A stretch of DNA of 28,648 nucleotides, taken from Akkermansiaceae bacterium UBA1315 (lineage in GTDB: Bacteria; Verrucomicrobiota; Verrucomicrobiia; Verrucomicrobiales; Akkermansiaceae). Location of the stretch: contig DBTN01000017.1 in NCBI GenBank assembly GCA_002307065.1, positions 59,140-87,787 of the forward strand. Direction: 5' to 3'. Each line of letters begins with the position of its first letter. The first letter of the stretch is position 1. A model generated the notes under the pieces. That model searched no databases and was not told where the DNA came from. It saw nothing but the letters and a program-made list of their open reading frames with translations. Positions 1 through 7,674 of this stretch are shown here, piece after piece. Position numbers and translations under genes: made by a program.

Positions 1-625
1 TGGTGGTGTGGGAATCGGTGCCGACGAGCGTGTCGGGATAAAAGACGCCGTCTTTATCGAGGACGCATTTCGCCAAGTATTCGAGGTTCACTTGGTGAAC
101 GATGCCGATGCCGGGAGGGACGACTTTGAAGGTGTCGAAAGCTTGTTCGCCCCATTTGAGAAATTCGTAGCGCTCGCGGTTGCGATGGAATTCGAGGTCG
201 AGATTGTGGGCGAGGGAGTCGGCCGTTCCGGCGAAGTCGACTTGCACCGAGTGATCGACGACCAGATCGACCGGGACGAGAGGCTCGATCATTTTCGCAT
301 CGCGGCCCATCGCATGAACGGCGGAGCGCATGGCGGCGAGATCGACGAGAAGGGGAACACCGGTGAAATCCTGGAGGACGATCCGCGCAACGATGAACGG
401 GATTTCGAAATCGCCGGGATTTTTCGCGTTGTAGTTCGCGAGGTTTTTGACGTCGTGTTCTGAGACTTTCAGTCCGTCGCAATTGCGGAGTAGTGATTCC
501 AGAACGATGCGGATCGAAACCGGTAGGCGAACGAGGTTGGGGAAACCTTGTTCAGCGAGAGCGGGAAGGGAATAAAATTTCCCATCGGCGCCGGAACCGG
601 TTTTGAAGGTGCGTAAGGTTTCCAT
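1..625 (-). CDS. acnA: Aconitate hydratase A, N-terminal part (runs off the window)
   Basis: This is the first 208 codons of an aconitase of the AcnA/IRP type, the TCA-cycle enzyme that isomerises citrate to isocitrate with a [4Fe-4S] cluster in the cytoplasm. The gene continues past base 1, so the cluster cysteines are not visible. Conserved blocks that are visible are RIVLQDFTGVP (residues 81-91), DLVVDHSVQVD (120-130), GIVHQVNLEYLA (174-185) and GTDSHTT (202-208). The ATG at 623-625 gives the usual AcnA N-terminus; no Shine-Dalgarno is seen upstream. A second, unrelated-subfamily aconitase (acnB) lies upstream on the same strand, separated by a toxin-antitoxin pair. The assignment to AcnA is very secure. 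Confidence 0.95.
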   Translation of the reverse strand, partial: METLRTFKTGSGADGKFYSLPALAEQGFPNLVRLPVSIRIVLESLLRNCDGLKVSEHDVKNLANYNAKNPGDFEIPFIVARIVLQDFTGVPLLVDLAAMRSAVHAMGRDAKMIEPLVPVDLVVDHSVQVDFAGTADSLAHNLDLEFHRNRERYEFLKWGEQAFDTFKVVPPGIGIVHQVNLEYLAKCVLDKDGVFYPDTLVGTDSHTT

Positions 626-700
626 GATCTGAGTCTATAACAGAACTAGCGTGGCGTCTCTCGGAAATGCAAGGATTGGGGAGAGTTTAGAAATCGAGAA

Positions 701-1030
701 TCATGCAATGGCTCTGACTTCCATTTGGAGCTCTTCGTTTTTGGAGTGAAAGGCTTTTTGATAATCGAACTGGGCTTGGAGGCGGATGAGGAGGTCGCCG
801 GGGATGCCGAGGCACAATTGGACGCGTAACGCGAGGTTGGCGCTGACTCCTTTTTTCTGGCGGATGACGTCGCTGAGTTGTGCTTTACTGACTTTCATAG
901 CCTCGGCGGCCTCGGCTTGGGTGATGCCGTGATGGGTGAGGGTGTCTCGAATCAGGGCGGCGGCGGGGTTTGAAAGGGGTTTTGGGATTTTGAGGAGATT
1001 CCGGGGAATGGCGGCTTGTTTCGTTTTCAT
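701..1030 (-). CDS. higA: HigA-type antitoxin, XRE-family helix-turn-helix
   Basis: A 109-residue protein with a lambda-repressor-like helix-turn-helix around residues 34-70 (GITQAEAAEAMKVSKAQLSD is the core), typical of HigA/VapI antitoxins that neutralise a HigB RNase and repress their own operon. It begins 10 bases after the higB stop, the toxin-first order characteristic of higBA. The chosen ATG is at 1028-1030; an in-frame ATG at 1073-1075 would add 15 residues and overlap higB by 35 bases, so the start is uncertain. Base 701 is 75 bases upstream of acnA, and no terminator is visible between them, so read-through into acnA is possible. Confidence 0.85.
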   Translation of the reverse strand: MKTKQAAIPRNLLKIPKPLSNPAAALIRDTLTHHGITQAEAAEAMKVSKAQLSDVIRQKKGVSANLALRVQLCLGIPGDLLIRLQAQFDYQKAFHSKNEELQMEVRAIA

Positions 1031-1040
1031 TCGTTTGGTT

Positions 1041-1346
1041 TCAGTGAGTGTCTTCGATTCTGACGAGTTCGACATTTTTCATTTCCGCGTTCTCCCATTG
1101 GAATGTGATTCTCCACGGTGATTTTCTGGAGTCCGCATCGATGGAGTATTTTGAGGTTCCCCTGAGTTTGTGGTAATAGAGGGCGGGGAGGAGTAAGAGG
1201 GACTTTTCATCTGACTCATTGAGGATGTTGAGGCGTTCGTAGGCTCTTATTGGATTAAGGGTTCCGAGTTTGCTGGATTCTTTTCTGCTCAATGTCTCGC
1301 CGAGGAAGAGCTTTTCCGTAGTGGTGTCTGCGAAGCTCCTGATCAC
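1041..1346 (-). CDS. higB: HigB-type toxin (RelE superfamily ribosome-dependent mRNA interferase)
   Basis: A 101-residue protein with the HigB signature: an N-terminus of the form (M)IRSFADTTTEKLF, a central LRGTSKYSID, WRITFQW (78-84) and a C-terminal VELVRIEDTH matching the family's usual VEIVDYH-like end. HigB proteins cleave mRNA on the ribosome. The GTG at 1344-1346 is chosen because it puts the family N-terminus at residue 1. A GTG at 1377-1379 would add 11 residues, but it lies inside the palindromic operator and is less likely. No Shine-Dalgarno is visible. It is the first gene of a two-gene module followed by the antitoxin. RelE-superfamily identity is confident; activity is inferred. 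Confidence 0.85.
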   Translation of the reverse strand: MIRSFADTTTEKLFLGETLSRKESSKLGTLNPIRAYERLNILNESDEKSLLLLPALYYHKLRGTSKYSIDADSRKSPWRITFQWENAEMKNVELVRIEDTH

Positions 1347-1356
1347 CGAGAGAGAA

Positions 1357-1405
1357 TACACCGATTGGCGAATTTTCACAAATGGAAAATTCGCTATTTG
1401 GTGTA
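1357..1405. promoter_or_regulatory. Large palindrome upstream of higBA, probable autoregulatory operator
   Basis: Two nested inverted repeats share the same centre near base 1381. The inner one is a perfect 10-bp arm (GCGAATTTTC at 1368-1377, GAAAATTCGC at 1385-1394). The outer one is a 6-bp arm (TACACC at 1357-1362, GGTGTA at 1400-1405). The outer right arm, read on the minus strand, includes TATACA, which could be the -10 of the higBA promoter. HigA-family antitoxins bind palindromes of this kind to repress their own operon; that role here is inferred. Confidence 0.7.
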
Positions 1406-1475
1406 TAGGGCGTCGTGTGATCGGGGGTTGTCGACGAGGAAGAGGCGAGCACGCTTCTCCCCTCTTGCTGCCTCA

Positions 1476-4250
1476 TTAAAACGCAGCGACCAATTCCTTC
1501 ACCGGTGGGGCGAAGGTGGTGAGGTCGATGCCGGCAACGGCGGTTTTGTATTCTTCCAAGCTCGGGGTGCGGCCGAGGATGGCGGAGAGGACGACAACCG
1601 GTGTGGAAGAAAGGAGGGACTCGCCTTTTTTGCGGTCTGAGTCCTCGACGACGCGGCCTTGGAAGAGGCGGGTGGAGGTGGCCATGACGGTGTCGCCTTT
1701 CTCCGCTTTTTCCTGGTTGCCCATGCAGAGGTTACAACCGGGGCGTTCGAGATACATCATGTTTTGATACTCGGTCCGGGCGGTGCCTTTGGGATCGCTG
1801 TCGTTGAACTCGAAACCGGAATACTTCTGAAGAATGTCCCAGTCTCCTTCGGCCTTCAGCTCGTCGATGATGTTGTAAGTCGGCGCAGCGACGACAAGCG
1901 GAGCTTGGAACTCGACCTTCCCTTGGGTTTGTTCGAGGTTCCTGAGCATTTTGGAGACGATTTTCAGGTCGCCCTTGTGAACCATGCAGGAGCCGACGAA
2001 GCCGAGGTCGACCGGTTTACTGCCTTCATAGTAGGAAAGCTCGCGGATGACGTCGTGGGTGTAGCGCTTGGAAACGTCATCGTTGTTGACGTCGGGATCG
2101 GCGATCATGGGCTCGTCGATGATGTCGAGGTCGACGACCATTTCGGCTTTATACTTCGCATTCGCATCGGGGGCGAGCGGTGGCTTTGAGCCGGACCGGA
2201 TTTCAATGATGCGATTGTTTGCTTTGTCGACGAGGCCTTGGAGGACGTGGGATTCGTTGTCCATGCCCTTGTCGATCATGATCTGGATGCGGCTCTTGGC
2301 GGTCTCGAGCGATTCGATGAGGGTTTCGTCCTGGGAAATACAGATGGAGGCCTTGGCCTTCATCTCTGCGGTCCAGTCGGTGAACGTGAATGCTTGGTCG
2401 GCAGGAAGAGTCCCGATGTGAACCTCGATGACACGGCCTTGGAAGACGTTTTCGCCGAATTTTTTCAGCATCTGCGCTTGGGTGGCGTGGACGACGTCGC
2501 GGAAATCCATGTAGGACTTGAGAGTGCCTTTGAAAGTCACTTTGACCGACTCGGGGATGGGCATGGTTGCTTCGCCGGTGGCGAGCGCGAGGGCCACGGT
2601 GCCGGAGTCTGCGCCGAAGGCGATGCCTTTGGACATGCGGGTGTGGGAGTCCCCGCCGATGGTGATGTCCCAGTCGTCCACGGTAAGGTCATTGAGGACT
2701 TTGTGAATCACGTCGGTCATGGCGTGATAGCCGTCCTTCGGGTCGCGGGCGGTGATGAGTCCGAAGCCCTGCATGAAGGACATGAGCTTGGGGATATTTG
2801 CTTGGGCTTTTTTATCCCAAACGGAAGCGGTGTGGCAGCCGGATTGATAGGCGGCGTCGACGGTCGGTGAGATCACGGTGGCGGCCATCGCCTCAAGTTC
2901 CTGTGCGGTCATCAAACCGGTGGTGTCTTGCGAACCGACGATGTTCACCTTGACTCGGACGTCTGAGCCGGCGTGCAGGGTCAGGCCGGGAGTGCTTCCT
3001 ACGGCGTTGCGGTTGAAGATTTTTTCCACCGCGGTGAGTCCTTGCCCTGGGTGGGAAATTTCCTTTGAGGGGGCGAAGACGGCGGGGGTTTCAATTCCCA
3101 GCGTTTGGGCGGCGAAGGTCTGGAGTTTTTTGCCGAAGACGACGGCGTAGGAACCACGGGCGCGGATAAATTCGAGCTTTTGAGGGGTGAAGGCCGAAGA
3201 AATGTCGGCCAGCACTTTGCCATTTCCGTAGAGCTTTTTCTCCTTCGTGTTGATGGTGAGAAGGGTTCCTGTCTCAACCGAATACACTTGTTCCAGGACG
3301 GGATCGCCGTTGGCGTTGGTAACGACTTTTCCCTCGGCATCGATCTTCTTGACCCAATTTTTAAGATCGAGACCGATGCCGCCGGTGACACTGACGGTGG
3401 TGAGGAAGATCGGGGAAATGCCGTTGGTGCCTGCGACGATCGGGAAGAGGTTCACGAAAGGCACGTAGGGGCTGGCGGGTTTACCGGTCCAGAGTGCGAC
3501 GTTGTTGACGCCCGACATGCGGGAGGAGCCCACGCCCATGGTGCCTTTTTCCGCGATGAGCATGACGCTCTTGTCGGGATGAAGTTTTTGGAGGGCTTTG
3601 ATTTGCGCCTGAGCCGTTTCGTTGATCATGCACTTGCCGTGCAGCTCTCGGTCCGAACGGGAGTGGGCTTGATTGCCGGGAGAAAGGAGGTCGGTTGAAA
3701 TGTCACCCTCGGCGGCGATGTAGGTGACGACCTGGATTTCCTCAGGAACGGGAGGAAGCTTGGTGAAGAACTCGGCCGCCGCGTAGCTTTCGAGAATGGA
3801 TTTGGCGATTGGATTGCCAGCCTTGTAGGCTTTTTCGAGGCGCGCGGCATCGGCATCGTAAAGAAAGACCTGAGTTTTAAGAACCTCGGCGGCTTGGGAG
3901 GCGATGTAGGCATCCTCGCAAAGCGCGAGGTTGAGGAGAGTATTGATGGAGGCTCCGCCCTTCATGTGGGAGAGCAGTTCGAAAGCGAACGCGATGGAAA
4001 TTTCTTCCACGACGATTTTCCCAAGAATGACTTCTTCAAGGAAACGCGCTTTTTCCCCCGCGGCGCTGGTGGTGCCGGGAAGCGTATTGTAGATCAGGAA
4101 ATCGAGAGACTGTTTCCGGTGTTCGTTGGAGGGGTCTTTGATTTGGGCGATGATCTCAGCCGTCAGTTCGCCGCTATCGATGGGTTTTGGGTGCAAACCT
4201 GCGGTTTTGCGCTCCTCAATTTCTGCCAAGTAGTCCTGATATAGGTGCAT
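1476..4250 (-). CDS. acnB: Aconitate hydratase B (bifunctional aconitase / 2-methylisocitrate dehydratase type)
   Basis: A full-length 924-residue AcnB, slightly longer than the roughly 865 residues of the E. coli enzyme. The N-terminal HEAT-like and swivel domains precede the catalytic domains, the reverse of AcnA domain order. The aconitase motif GGDSHTRMSKGIAFGADSG is present, as are three cluster cysteines: one in GSCMVHKGDL (about residue 755) and two in ERPGCNLCMGN (about 839 and 842). The spacing between the first and second cysteine is about 25 residues longer than in E. coli AcnB. It acts in the TCA cycle in the cytoplasm. The ATG at 4248-4250 gives the standard N-terminus (MHLYQDYLAEIEER) but lacks a Shine-Dalgarno. 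It is transcribed towards higBA and acnA. Confidence 0.97.
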   Translation of the reverse strand: MHLYQDYLAEIEERKTAGLHPKPIDSGELTAEIIAQIKDPSNEHRKQSLDFLIYNTLPGTTSAAGEKARFLEEVILGKIVVEEISIAFAFELLSHMKGGASINTLLNLALCEDAYIASQAAEVLKTQVFLYDADAARLEKAYKAGNPIAKSILESYAAAEFFTKLPPVPEEIQVVTYIAAEGDISTDLLSPGNQAHSRSDRELHGKCMINETAQAQIKALQKLHPDKSVMLIAEKGTMGVGSSRMSGVNNVALWTGKPASPYVPFVNLFPIVAGTNGISPIFLTTVSVTGGIGLDLKNWVKKIDAEGKVVTNANGDPVLEQVYSVETGTLLTINTKEKKLYGNGKVLADISSAFTPQKLEFIRARGSYAVVFGKKLQTFAAQTLGIETPAVFAPSKEISHPGQGLTAVEKIFNRNAVGSTPGLTLHAGSDVRVKVNIVGSQDTTGLMTAQELEAMAATVISPTVDAAYQSGCHTASVWDKKAQANIPKLMSFMQGFGLITARDPKDGYHAMTDVIHKVLNDLTVDDWDITIGGDSHTRMSKGIAFGADSGTVALALATGEATMPIPESVKVTFKGTLKSYMDFRDVVHATQAQMLKKFGENVFQGRVIEVHIGTLPADQAFTFTDWTAEMKAKASICISQDETLIESLETAKSRIQIMIDKGMDNESHVLQGLVDKANNRIIEIRSGSKPPLAPDANAKYKAEMVVDLDIIDEPMIADPDVNNDDVSKRYTHDVIRELSYYEGSKPVDLGFVGSCMVHKGDLKIVSKMLRNLEQTQGKVEFQAPLVVAAPTYNIIDELKAEGDWDILQKYSGFEFNDSDPKGTARTEYQNMMYLERPGCNLCMGNQEKAEKGDTVMATSTRLFQGRVVEDSDRKKGESLLSSTPVVVLSAILGRTPSLEEYKTAVAGIDLTTFAPPVKELVAAF

Positions 4251-4454
4251 GTTCTTAAATCGATAGGGAAATGACCGGCGTTGATGGGTGGCCGGATGGG
4301 TCCAAAAGTTACGGAATTGAAGCCGGAGTTGAACGGATCGTTGTGGAAGATGAACGGCGGATTGCGTTGCGGGCCGGGGTTCGGGCGGAGGTTATGCGGC
4401 GGGTGGGGAATTTGTCAAAAGTGTTCCGGCGCTGAGGGAGAGTGATTTCGGAGG

Positions 4455-4483
4455 TTGAGCACCTGGCAGGATGGGTCTAGGTT
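4455..4483 (+). promoter_or_regulatory. Possible promoter of the cytochrome lipoprotein gene
   Basis: TTGAGC (4455-4460) and TAGGTT (4478-4483) are separated by 17 bases, just before the ATG at 4491. They resemble a weak -35/-10 pair and would give a very short leader. The rest of the 240-base divergent gap (4251-4490) between acnB and this gene shows no recognisable motif. Judged by eye only. Confidence 0.3.
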
Positions 4484-4490
4484 TTTCTCT

Positions 4491-4889
4491 ATGAGAAATT
4501 GGCGCTTATGGCTGTTTGCCGGATGGGTGGGATTGGCAGTGGTTTCGTGTGCAGGCGGGGGTGGCGGCGGCGCTGGCGGAGCCTCTGATGGAACCCTTGG
4601 CGACCTCCCAGCAGGGGGCGAGCCAGCGGAGGGAGGAATTTCTGAAGTGCCCAATCCAAGCCCGGAAATGGTGGCAAAAAGTGGGAAATCGTTAGAGCAA
4701 TTGCAGCGCGGACACGAAGTTTACATGCTGAAATGCGGCGAGTGCCATCGATACATGCAGCCGACGAATCTGGATGTCGATGAGTGGGAGGACGCGCTGC
4801 CGAAAATGATCAAGCACGCCGGATTGGGCGCTCCGGAGGAAAAAGCGGTGCTGGATTATGTGGTGGGGGTGAAAAAGTTGGAGGGGTGA
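4491..4889 (+). CDS. Small c-type cytochrome lipoprotein
   Basis: A 132-residue exported protein. The N-terminus (MRNWRLWLFA, hydrophobic to VVSC) is a lipoprotein signal with lipid-attachment Cys20. A glycine-rich flexible linker (residues 21-50) follows, then one haem-c site CGECH at 82-86. Around it, the segment RGHEVYMLKC...DEWEDALPKM...AVLDYVV has the helical layout of small c-type cytochromes; Met89 or Met106 could be the sixth haem ligand. It is therefore probably a membrane-anchored periplasmic electron carrier. The ATG at 4491 is chosen over an in-frame start at 4455 because only it places the signal peptide at the N-terminus. The partner enzyme is not visible in the neighbourhood. 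Confidence 0.85.
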   Translation: MRNWRLWLFAGWVGLAVVSCAGGGGGGAGGASDGTLGDLPAGGEPAEGGISEVPNPSPEMVAKSGKSLEQLQRGHEVYMLKCGECHRYMQPTNLDVDEWEDALPKMIKHAGLGAPEEKAVLDYVVGVKKLEG

Positions 4890-4898
4890 GAAGATTTT

Positions 4899-5030
4899 GA
4901 ACGTCGAACGTCGAACGCCGAAGGGGGCTGGAGGATCCGAGAGGGAGTTCAAAGTTGAGTTTGCTCTTCGCTGGGCCGAGCGGGTCTTTTTCTGGGCACG
5001 GATTTACGGATTACGCGGATCACACAGATG
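4899..5030. repeat. Intergenic dispersed-repeat fragments
   Basis: The 283-base gap 4890-5172 has no gene. It holds a short tandem repeat of GAACGTC units at 4899-4922. It also holds a block at 4997-5030 in which CGGATT recurs (CACGGATTTACGGATTACGC, then GGATCACACAGATG). A sibling of the first repeat (GAACATC units) occurs at 16628-16665 between ppk1 and ppx. The two copies of a related motif at unlinked sites suggest dispersed genomic repeats rather than promoters. Confidence 0.6.
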
Positions 5031-5111
5031 AAGAGGTTGGAAATTGAAATTCATGAATCCTCCCTAAAATCTGCGTGGAAGGAACGGCTTTCTTCTGAAA
5101 GGGAGAAGCTG

Positions 5112-5151
5112 CAAAAAAAACGCTCCAACCGGTTTCGGAAGGAGCGTTTTT
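5112..5151 (-). terminator. Rho-independent terminator of the L,D-transpeptidase gene
   Basis: A 10-bp stem (AAAACGCTCC at 5117-5126 with GGAGCGTTTT at 5141-5150) encloses a 14-base loop containing ACCGGT. On the minus strand it is followed by a run of eight T. It lies 20 bases after the stop codon of the transpeptidase gene. Confidence 0.85.
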
Positions 5152-5172
5152 GGAAAGAGAAACCGGTTTGGA

Positions 5173-5859
5173 TCAGTCGTATTTCGGAGTTTTGTGCTGC
5201 TTGAAGTAGCCGTCTCCGACGTAAAATTTACCGGCTGGGTAGTCTGGAAGCGGACCGGCGTCAGGAGGAAGAGGGATGTTTCCGATGGTGGCGTCTTCCG
5301 GTTGGGAATAGGCGATGTTGACCGGGGTTCCAACTTTCACGAGGCGGAAAAACTTCGGGGCGAGGTTTTCATGCATCCGGATGCAGCCGTGGGTGCAGGG
5401 ATGGTGTTTGACCCAACCGGTGTGGAATCCGTAGTTCGGTTTGAATTCGACCCAGTAAGGCATCGGGGTGCCTTTGAACGACCAGCCGGACGGCTTGTTC
5501 GAGAGGAGCGTCTGTTTGACCTGATTGCCTTTGTAGGCGTAGCCGTGGGAATTGGCGCGTTTCTTTTCGACCTTGTTATAAACGGTGAAGTTACCCGAAG
5601 GCGTGGAGTTGCCCGGGGCACCGACGGAAACCGGCATGACCATCAGGACTTGGGAGCCTTCCATGACGTAGGTCCGCTGTTTGCTGAGCGAAACTTTTAC
5701 CCGGACGTTGTTCGGATTGGTGGGAAGTTTGGTCGGGCGATCGTAGTTGTGATACGCGGCGAGGCCGGTGGTGCTCATCGATTTGGTCATCCCGCAGGAG
5801 GCCAAAACAAGCGCCGTCGCGGCCGATGCGGCCAAGAGGAGAGTCTGGTGGAATTTCAT
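5173..5859 (-). CDS. L,D-transpeptidase (YkuD domain) lipoprotein
   Basis: A 228-residue cell-wall enzyme. Residues 1-22 are a lipoprotein signal ending LVLASC (Cys22). The YkuD domain starts near residue 52 (VRVKVSLSKQRTYV) and reaches the catalytic motif: His146 in FHTGW, then THGCIRM at 156-162 with nucleophile Cys159. Such enzymes make 3-3 peptidoglycan cross-links or attach proteins to peptidoglycan in the periplasm. The ATG at 5857-5859 starts the signal peptide; an upstream in-frame ATG at 5895 would bury it. A lipoprotein gene 51 bases upstream on the same strand is probably co-transcribed, and a strong terminator follows. Contrast with the degenerate YkuD-like protein at 11456-12355. 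Confidence 0.93.
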   Translation of the reverse strand: MKFHQTLLLAASAATALVLASCGMTKSMSTTGLAAYHNYDRPTKLPTNPNNVRVKVSLSKQRTYVMEGSQVLMVMPVSVGAPGNSTPSGNFTVYNKVEKKRANSHGYAYKGNQVKQTLLSNKPSGWSFKGTPMPYWVEFKPNYGFHTGWVKHHPCTHGCIRMHENLAPKFFRLVKVGTPVNIAYSQPEDATIGNIPLPPDAGPLPDYPAGKFYVGDGYFKQHKTPKYD

Positions 5860-5910
5860 CGCGCGCAGATTCAGCGCTTTTCCACTGAATTGCAAGTGCT
5901 TCGGCTTGGT

Positions 5911-6369
5911 TTACCTTACACTTTCCCAAGAATCGACGCGGCCGCCCAAGAATAACACACTCGCTTTTTTGTAAGGGGCATAGACGACTTCCGGGCCGAA
6001 GCCAAAGCTCGAGTAGGGATAATAGTGCCGACCATAACGTCCGTATGGGCCGTAGTATCCGCCATAACCGAATCCGTAATTTCCGTAGAAACTATTGGTG
6101 TAGACCGGTCGTGTGTCGGTGTAATCCCAACGTTCGGTGATTTTGCCGGATTTCGATCCTTCATAGCGTGCAGATGGGGAGCCCCAAGCGAGTTCGACCG
6201 CAGCGGGTGACATTCCTTGGCGGAGCTTACCCTGTTCGACGAGCGATTGGTCGCGCGAGCTGAGTTTTTGAAAAGCTTGCGGGTTTTCTTGGATGCGCGT
6301 CTGCGGTGTGGACGGCGCGCAAGATGCGATGAGCACGATGATGGCAAGGGAGGAGAGAATTTTTTTCAT
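5911..6369 (-). CDS. Lipoprotein with Gly/Tyr-rich tail
   Basis: A 152-residue secreted lipoprotein with signal peptide MKKILSSLAIIVLIASC (Cys17). Residues 40-85 (RDQSLVEQGKLRQGM...AWGSP...ERWDYT) resemble the SmpA/OmlA-like fold of small outer-membrane assembly lipoproteins: the pattern 'G-x-L-x-x-G-M-s-x-x-x-V-x-x-x-x-G-x-P' is met. Residues 95-124 are almost entirely Gly, Tyr, Phe and Pro, which is unusual. The start is unambiguous (ATG at 6367-6369). It is the first gene of a likely two-gene operon with the L,D-transpeptidase, suggesting a role at the cell wall or outer membrane; function is otherwise unknown. Confidence 0.8.
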   Translation of the reverse strand: MKKILSSLAIIVLIASCAPSTPQTRIQENPQAFQKLSSRDQSLVEQGKLRQGMSPAAVELAWGSPSARYEGSKSGKITERWDYTDTRPVYTNSFYGNYGFGYGGYYGPYGRYGRHYYPYSSFGFGPEVVYAPYKKASVLFLGGRVDSWESVR

Positions 6370-6380
6370 GGTGAAAGCCT

Positions 6381-6409
6381 AAGTGTTACAAGGGATAAAC
6401 GCAATGGGG
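6381..6409 (-). promoter_or_regulatory. Possible promoter of the lipoprotein / L,D-transpeptidase operon
   Basis: On the minus strand TTGCGT and TAGGCT are separated by 17 bases, ending about 11 bases before the ATG at 6369. The -10-like hexamer resembles the TAGGTT seen before the cytochrome gene at 4491. Weak, by-eye assignment. Confidence 0.25.
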
Positions 6410-6500
6410 GACCTGTCGAAAGTGGAAAAGTCTGAAACACGCTTGCCAAGCGCGAAGCACACGCAGCAATCTTCTCACGAACGTTTTCCCTATATCAAAA

Positions 6501-6785
6501 ATGTCCGACCTGCTCGAAGACGACGATCTGTCCTCCGCCCTCAAAAAATGTCCCGAATGGGAATATGAAAAGAAATCCATCACCCGGACCGTCGAGTTCG
6601 AGGAGTTTATGGATGCCATTGATTTTGTGAACGACCTCGCGGAAATCGCCGAGGAAGCGCAGCATCATCCTGACATCACGATTCGCCACACGAAGGTGAG
6701 TCTGAAGTTGACCACTCACGATGCCGGTGGAGTCACCGACCTTGATGTTGAGTTGGCTCAGCGCGTGGACAATCTGGTGGATTGA
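6501..6785 (+). CDS. phhB: Pterin-4a-carbinolamine dehydratase
   Basis: A 94-residue protein of standard length for the PCD/DCoH family. It carries the family motif: AEEAQHHPDI at 50-59 (the His-His-Pro catalytic centre) and the second histidine in KLTTHDAGGVTDLD (His73). The enzyme dehydrates 4a-hydroxytetrahydrobiopterin to recycle pterin cofactor for aromatic amino-acid hydroxylases, or may salvage Moco/pterin side products when no hydroxylase is present. No hydroxylase gene is seen in the window. The start ATG lacks a Shine-Dalgarno. It is convergent with the membrane-protein gene at 6852 and separated from it by a hairpin terminator. Confidence 0.93.
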   Translation: MSDLLEDDDLSSALKKCPEWEYEKKSITRTVEFEEFMDAIDFVNDLAEIAEEAQHHPDITIRHTKVSLKLTTHDAGGVTDLDVELAQRVDNLVD

Positions 6786-6801
6786 TCCCCGGTTTTTGGA
6801 A

Positions 6802-6838
6802 AAGAAGCGGAGCCGCCTATTCGGTGGCTCGGCTTCTT
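6802..6838. terminator. Hairpin terminator between convergent genes
   Basis: A 16-bp imperfect stem (6802-6817 with 6823-6838, two mismatches) with a 5-base loop sits between phhB (+) and the membrane protein gene (-). The minus-strand side is followed by a short T run. It probably stops transcription from both directions. Confidence 0.7.
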
Positions 6839-6851
6839 GCCATGCTCCCTT

Positions 6852-7628
6852 TTAGCGTGGCAGCATTAAATCTTCATCCTTGAAACCGGTTAGGTTCCGC
6901 AGGCCCTTCAGCAGAAAGCGCAAGGTGAAGAAAAGAAAGATCAGGATCGGGACGCCAATGACGGCAAATCCCCAACCGGTCAGTTTCGCAACGATGCCGT
7001 TGTAAGTTTCCAAGGCATTTGCGCCCGTATGGTCAAAGCCACGGAAAAACCAGAGAGCGAGCGTGATGTTCATCAGCGAACTGAGCAGAAACGAAGCGGC
7101 GAATAACCGGGTGGCTTGTAAAAGCAGGTTTTGATAACCGGTTTCCGCCTGTTGTTCGCGGATTTTATTTTCGATTTTCGGAATGTCGAAAAGGGTATCG
7201 TTGTATAAAAAGACGTTCAGCAGCGGATTGGCGGAGCGGAACGAAAGCAGAATCGCGACTCCCAACACGAGCGGAATCGATCCTTCCTTGATTCCAAAAA
7301 GCAGGCCGGCGTTAGGTTTGACGCTGCCGTCTTGGTTCCACAAATAAAGCGTCAGCCCACCGGTGAGGAGCACCGAGACCAAGCCAAGCGCCGAGAAAAA
7401 GTTGAACTTGCGGGTTTTGATGAATGCCCAGATTCCGTAGCCGAGCGGGAGTGCGAGGGCCACGGCCATCGAATAAACCGGTCCGATGTGCCAAGGTTTG
7501 ACCGGTTTTCCGAGCTGTTCCTGGATGACCGGATCTTTGCTCAAGTAGCTGAGAACCAAAACCGGGATCAGGACGTTGATCAGAATGTTGGCGAGGGGAT
7601 TTTCCTGCTTGGGTTTGGTGGAAGACAT
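6852..7628 (-). CDS. Multi-pass inner-membrane protein (VC0807-like)
   Basis: A 258-residue integral membrane protein with about six hydrophobic helices: residues 12-28, 48-70, 78-97, 114-130, 170-194 and 215-242. The pattern (NILINVLIPVLVLSYLS, PWHIGPVYSMAVALALPLGYG, and a late FIxTRxF segment) resembles the uncharacterised VC0807 family. The ATG at 7626-7628 is chosen because residues before it in the longer open frame are polar and translate the neighbouring gene's sequence out of frame. No transport motif can be recognised. It follows the VapBC-like pair by 46 bases on the same strand, which may be coincidental. Confidence 0.75.
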   Translation of the reverse strand: MSSTKPKQENPLANILINVLIPVLVLSYLSKDPVIQEQLGKPVKPWHIGPVYSMAVALALPLGYGIWAFIKTRKFNFFSALGLVSVLLTGGLTLYLWNQDGSVKPNAGLLFGIKEGSIPLVLGVAILLSFRSANPLLNVFLYNDTLFDIPKIENKIREQQAETGYQNLLLQATRLFAASFLLSSLMNITLALWFFRGFDHTGANALETYNGIVAKLTGWGFAVIGVPILIFLFFTLRFLLKGLRNLTGFKDEDLMLPR

Positions 7629-7674
7629 AAGAAATTCGCGGGGAGACAAGCAGCGAAGGGGCCACAAAGCAAGG

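Noticed and set aside
1347..1379. Longer HigB start at GTG 1379
   Set aside because: It would place 11 codons in the palindromic operator and is not needed for the family N-terminus beginning at 1346.
5194..5955. 253-codon open frame on the plus strand opposite the L,D-transpeptidase
   Set aside because: It is antisense to a gene with clear signal peptide and catalytic motif. The translated protein has no recognisable feature and reflects GC-rich third-position structure of the real gene.
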